DNA of 8,202 nt from contig CAMWXM010000125.1 of assembly GCA_947178195.1 (NCBI GenBank), positions 1 through 8,202 on the forward strand. Direction: 5' to 3'. The notes under the pieces were generated by a model that worked only from the letters and a program-made list of their open reading frames with translations, did no database searches and was not told where the DNA came from. Positions 5,845-8,202 of the stretch are shown here, in pieces (the first letter of the stretch is position 1; each line of letters begins with the position of its first letter). A program made the position numbers and the translations under genes. The DNA is from an uncultured Ruminococcus sp. (GTDB lineage: Bacteria; Bacillota; Clostridia; Oscillospirales; Ruminococcaceae).

Positions 5845-6276
5845 TTATCTTTTATGATAGCTTCTGAAATCGAAATGGATTATCTCGGTAATAAAGCTGA
5901 GCATTTCCGAAGAGGACTGTATAAGTTCCATTATCGTTTCAGTGTCAATGTCGAATGGCATATCGGCAGGGTATCTTGTTTCAATATAGTAATGGTTCAG
6001 AAGAGTGCTTTTTTCAAGCCATTTTTCAAAATGATAATCGGTTTGAGAAGCCTGTTTACAAAGCCAGGTAAGGTTATGACCATCATAAAGATGATGCTTT
6101 TTGAAAAGGAGATAGCCTTTAAGTCCCTTTTCTATACATTGCTGGCAGTGAAATGCTGCACTATTATAGCAGCGTTCATCGCCGAGCAGGGTCTTTGCCG
6201 CCAGCAGATCAAGATTGGCATAATAAAGCCAGTCGAAATATCTGCGGCTGTCAGTATCACGATAACCTCTACCCAT
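5845..6276 (-). CDS. HEPN domain protein
   Basis: A 143-residue helical protein matching the HEPN family (PF05168-like). It has RRYFDWLYYANLDLLAAKTLL (11-31), then the signature SAAFHCQQCIEKGLKGYLLFK (39-59), DGHNLTWL (65-72) and HYYIETRYPADMPFD (95-109). HEPN proteins next to small nucleotidyltransferases form toxin-antitoxin pairs or related nucleotide-modifying modules. The Rx4-6H catalytic motif of RNase HEPNs is not visible, so RNase activity is doubtful. The start at ATG 6276 overlaps the end of the MNT-like gene by 8 bases (ATGGGTAG), with GGGGA about nine bases upstream. The frame is open to 6342, but the longer start would lie deep in the upstream gene and the domain begins after this Met. 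Confidence 0.85.
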   Translation of the reverse strand: MGRGYRDTDSRRYFDWLYYANLDLLAAKTLLGDERCYNSAAFHCQQCIEKGLKGYLLFKKHHLYDGHNLTWLCKQASQTDYHFEKWLEKSTLLNHYYIETRYPADMPFDIDTETIMELIQSSSEMLSFITEIIHFDFRSYHKR

Positions 6277-6580
6277 AAAGCACCGTCCCCGAATTATATA
6301 TTTTCCAGGCAAATGTACCGATTTCATTTTTAAGGCTTTCAAATTCTTCTTCCTTATATATTACAAGGTCATATGGCAGCTCGCTATCCACATAAAAATA
6401 AAGGTGTCCTGCCAATTCCGATGTGCTTTTAACACTGTTGTCAACAATCAGACCAAGCTTAAAGCTTTTAAGCTCGCCCATTGTATCGACTTTTACGCTT
6501 ATCAGATATATTCTCGTAATATTGCTGCAATAATCAATAAGTTTTTGCTGTGCGCTTTTTATATATTGATTATCTTTCAT
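6269..6580 (-). CDS. Degenerate nucleotidyltransferase (MNT)-like partner of the HEPN protein
   Basis: A 103-residue protein with the layout of minimal nucleotidyltransferases: an N-terminal helix (1-20), IYLISVKVDTMGELKSFKLGLIVD (24-47) where active members carry a GSRARG and SDIDL-type signature, a strand PYDLVIYKEEEF (69-80), and a C-terminal helix ending in a GTVLY motif (98-102). The Gly-Ser loop and the first two catalytic Asp are absent; only D71 in the YDLVIY strand fits the third. It is therefore probably catalytically dead. Its assignment rests on length, order of elements, and overlap with the HEPN gene. AGGAG overlaps the stop of the lipoprotein gene, nine bases before the ATG. 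Confidence in the family is moderate. Confidence 0.65.
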   Translation of the reverse strand: MKDNQYIKSAQQKLIDYCSNITRIYLISVKVDTMGELKSFKLGLIVDNSVKSTSELAGHLYFYVDSELPYDLVIYKEEEFESLKNEIGTFAWKIYNSGTVLYG

Positions 6581-6595
6581 TATATTTCACTCCTT

Positions 6596-7201
6596 TTAGT
6601 CAAAAATATAAATTCCGTCTTCGCATGTAAAAACATAAATGATTAAATCGTCATGGTTATATGTTTTTCCCTCTGAATTCGCTGTAAGACTAAGAGTTAA
6701 AAATTTTTCGTCTTTTATAGTATCATCAAAGGATTTCTCTCTGCCATTTTCTTCATAAATAGTATTCATAAGCTCTATTATGTCATTTATCTGCGAATCA
6801 CTGTTCCTGCCGCCGCAGCCTACAGCTTCAATATAGGAATATTCAAAATTTTCTCCAAGAGCGTTTTCGTCCTCCATAGAAATATTTGTTAAAAAATCTT
6901 CAAGATTCTGGTCGCTGTTTTTTTCAAGATAGGATACGTAATCAGGGTTCTGGGTTTTCTTGAACAGTTCAACATCTCTTGTCTGAACAGCATAAAAATA
7001 ATCGGCGACCATTCTCATTTCTTCGTCTGTAATAAAACGTCCGTCAACGCATATTGTTATAGGCGTATCTTTGAGTTGCCGCATGGTAGAGCCGTAAGGC
7101 AGATCCTCCATAGCAATATCTCCGTCATCCTCACATCCGCATAAAATACATACCGGTATCAATGCGCATAATACCAATGATAAAATTTTTTTAATATTCA
7201 T
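6596..7201 (-). CDS. Putative lipoprotein of unknown function, first gene of the MNT-HEPN operon
   Basis: A 201-residue protein with a clear lipoprotein signal: NIKK, a hydrophobic core, and the lipobox ILCGC with Cys23. An acidic linker (EDDGD) follows. The body contains DGRFITDEEMRMVADYFYAVQTRDVELFKKTQNPDYVSYLE (53-93), which resembles the small helical start of NTF2-like or DUF4878-like secreted domains, then a region ending in YVFTCEDGIYIFD. The family is not recognised; four Cys remain in the mature part besides the lipid-carrying Cys (24 onward: 51, 129 and 193 are the clear ones). The frame is open to 7225, but GAGG eight bases before the ATG at 7201 and the signal sequence fix the start. 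Only 15 bases separate its stop from the MNT-like gene, so the three genes are one operon. Confidence 0.75.
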   Translation of the reverse strand: MNIKKILSLVLCALIPVCILCGCEDDGDIAMEDLPYGSTMRQLKDTPITICVDGRFITDEEMRMVADYFYAVQTRDVELFKKTQNPDYVSYLEKNSDQNLEDFLTNISMEDENALGENFEYSYIEAVGCGGRNSDSQINDIIELMNTIYEENGREKSFDDTIKDEKFLTLSLTANSEGKTYNHDDLIIYVFTCEDGIYIFD

Positions 7202-7310
7202 AATTTTTACCTCTGTCTGCAGCAATACCGTCTGTTTTTATTGCAGCCGGCAGCCGGATTTCTTATTCAGTACATACCGCATTTAAAATAGTGTGGCACT
7301 TCCTCTATTA

Positions 7311-7339
7311 ACAATAGCACAAATCTTTGAAGCTGTCAA
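7311..7339 (-). promoter_or_regulatory. Sigma-A promoter of the lipoprotein-MNT-HEPN operon
   Basis: On the minus strand, TTGACA (7339-7334), 17 bases, and TATTGT (7316-7311), with TGC immediately before the -10 hexamer giving an extended -10. Start of transcription near 7304, leader of about 100 bases. It points away from the rsmE promoter, making a divergent pair. Confidence 0.65.
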
Positions 7340-7369
7340 TAAAACTTTTATATTTATTTTAAAAATCTA

Positions 7370-7398
7370 TTGAAAATCAGATAAAAATATAGTATAAT
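7370..7398 (+). promoter_or_regulatory. Sigma-A promoter of rsmE
   Basis: TTGAAA (7370-7375), a 17-bp spacer, and a consensus TATAAT (7393-7398). Transcription should start around 7405, giving a leader of about 44 bases before the ATG at 7449. Confidence 0.75.
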
Positions 7399-7430
7399 TT
7401 ACTTGTAAATATTATAAATTTACTGTAAAT
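7397..7430 (+). promoter_or_regulatory. Two tandem operator-like dyads over the rsmE start region
   Basis: ATTTAC-TT-GTAAAT (7397-7410) and ATTTAC-T-GTAAAT (7418-7430) are perfect inverted repeats with the same half-site. Their centres are about 20.5 bp apart, close to two helical turns, so two dimers would bind the same face. The first dyad overlaps the -10 end and the start point and the second covers the early leader, which suggests repression. No regulator is encoded nearby and I do not recognise the motif. Confidence 0.5.
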
Positions 7431-7448
7431 ACTATATGTGAGGGAAAT

Positions 7449-8168
7449 ATGCCGAGATTTTTTTTAGAAAATATAGATTTGAACCGTCCTGTTATTACCG
7501 GAGAGGACGCAAAGCATATAGGTCGGTCTTTGAGAATGAAGCCAGGAGAAAATGTTACAGTCTGTTCCTGCAGTACTGATTATTTCTGTGAAATTGAAAG
7601 CGTTACAGCTGATGAAGTGTATCTGAAAATACTGGACAAACGGCTGTGCTCAGCCGAACCGACCATAGATGTAACGTTGTTTCAGGCTGTTCCGAAGCAG
7701 GATAAGCTGGAGCTTATAATCCAGAAGTCCATCGAGCTTGGCGTAAAAAAAATCGTTCCGGTTCTTACCAGACGATGCGTTTCAAGACCCGATAAAAATG
7801 ATTTTGAAAAAAAGAAGGAAAGGCTTAATAAAATTGCCCTTGCGGCAGCAAAGCAATCCGGCAGAGGAATTGTGCCGGAGGTCGGCACCCTTATTACGTC
7901 CGAAGAGGCTATAAGTCAGATGAGCGGATATGACTGCCCTCTTATGCTTTACGAAGAAGGCGGTGTGAGATTTTCGGAAATAAATACGGAAAATAAAAAA
8001 AGCTTTGCTCTTTTTATCGGCAGCGAGGGTGGTTTTGACGAGACAGAGGCTGAAGCTGCAAAAAAAGCCGGGATTTCACAGATATGGCTTGGAGAAAGAA
8101 TACTGCGCTGTGAAACCGCTCCTTTGACCGCTATGTCGATTTTAATGTTTATTACCAGAAATTTGTAA
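7449..8168 (+). CDS. rsmE: 16S rRNA (uracil(1498)-N(3))-methyltransferase RsmE
   Basis: A 239-residue protein of the usual RsmE length. It methylates N3 of U1498 in helix 44 of 16S rRNA, using S-adenosylmethionine, in the 30S subunit. The N-terminal PUA-like domain (1-70) begins MPRFFLENIDLNRPVITGEDAKHIGRSLRMKPGE. The SPOUT methyltransferase domain follows, with ELIIQKSIELGVKKIVPVLTRRC (88-110), AAAKQSGR (132-139), the SAM-binding knot FIGSEGGF (189-196) and LGERILRCETAPLTA (214-228). GAGGG lies four bases before the ATG at 7449, a slightly short spacing. In many Firmicutes rsmE follows prmA; here it opens its own transcript behind its own promoter, divergent from the lipoprotein-MNT-HEPN operon. 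Confidence 0.97.
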   Translation: MPRFFLENIDLNRPVITGEDAKHIGRSLRMKPGENVTVCSCSTDYFCEIESVTADEVYLKILDKRLCSAEPTIDVTLFQAVPKQDKLELIIQKSIELGVKKIVPVLTRRCVSRPDKNDFEKKKERLNKIALAAAKQSGRGIVPEVGTLITSEEAISQMSGYDCPLMLYEEGGVRFSEINTENKKSFALFIGSEGGFDETEAEAAKKAGISQIWLGERILRCETAPLTAMSILMFITRNL

Positions 8169-8176
8169 AATTATTA

Positions 8177-8202
8177 TTGAAATTTATTGAAAAGTATGGT
8201 AT
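8177..8202 (+). promoter_or_regulatory. Possible -35 of a following promoter, cut by the window end
   Basis: TTGAAA (8177-8182), the same -35 as the rsmE promoter, is followed after exactly 17 bases by TAT (8200-8202), where the window ends. The rest of the -10 cannot be seen, so this is only a hint that the next gene has its own promoter. Confidence 0.2.

Noticed and set aside
5824..6333. Plus-strand open frame of 169 codons opposite the HEPN gene
   Set aside because: It is longer than the HEPN gene itself but starts inside the palindrome, has no ribosome site, and shows no recognisable domain, while the minus-strand product matches HEPN.
1..8202. CRISPR array, IS transposase, integrase or attachment site next to the tRNA genes
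   Set aside because: No regularly spaced repeats, recombinase-like protein or repeated tRNA 3' end was found in the window.

Overview
The window looks like a chromosomal segment of a low-GC Gram-positive gut-type Clostridia, probably Ruminococcaceae/Oscillospiraceae-like. The reasons are AT-rich intergenic DNA, strong AGGAGG-type ribosome sites, consensus sigma-A promoters, CCA-encoding tRNA genes, several short lipoprotein signals, and a riboswitch-controlled ECF transporter S component. The genus assignment is inference only.

Layout from left to right. (1) Positions 1-240: the 3' part of tRNA-Asn(GTT), a complete tRNA-Lys(CTT), then two hairpins that probably end the tRNA transcript. (2) Positions 335-2125, minus strand: an ECF sigma factor translationally coupled (ATGA overlap) to a single-pass membrane protein that is its likely anti-sigma factor. 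An ECF-like promoter upstream suggests autoregulation. (3) Positions 2200-3469, plus strand: sigma-A promoter, cobalamin riboswitch, a lipoprotein with a transcobalamin-C-like (DUF4430) domain, an overlapping ECF S component and a strong bidirectional terminator. Together these read as a vitamin B12 capture and uptake operon that must borrow its EcfA/A'/T energising module from elsewhere. (4) Positions 3493-4167, minus: an AIM24-family protein. (5) Positions 4196-5672, minus: a family 1 solute-binding lipoprotein with no permease beside it, driven by a perfect TTGACA-17-TATAAT promoter and bracketed by two hairpins sharing a 12-mer. (6) About 5677-5836: a 160-bp, almost full-length imperfect palindrome that looks like a foldback MITE or a structured RNA. 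(7) Positions 5845-7339, minus: promoter, a lipoprotein of unknown function, a degenerate nucleotidyltransferase-like (MNT) protein and a HEPN protein in one tight operon. (8) Positions 7370-8168, plus: rsmE (16S rRNA m3U1498 methyltransferase) behind a good promoter that carries two operator-like dyads about two helical turns apart.

The most interesting parts are the B12 module, the lipoprotein-MNT-HEPN operon with its apparently inactive nucleotidyltransferase, the palindromic element directly downstream of that operon, and the paired dyads in the rsmE promoter. No CRISPR array, IS transposase, phage gene or rRNA was seen.
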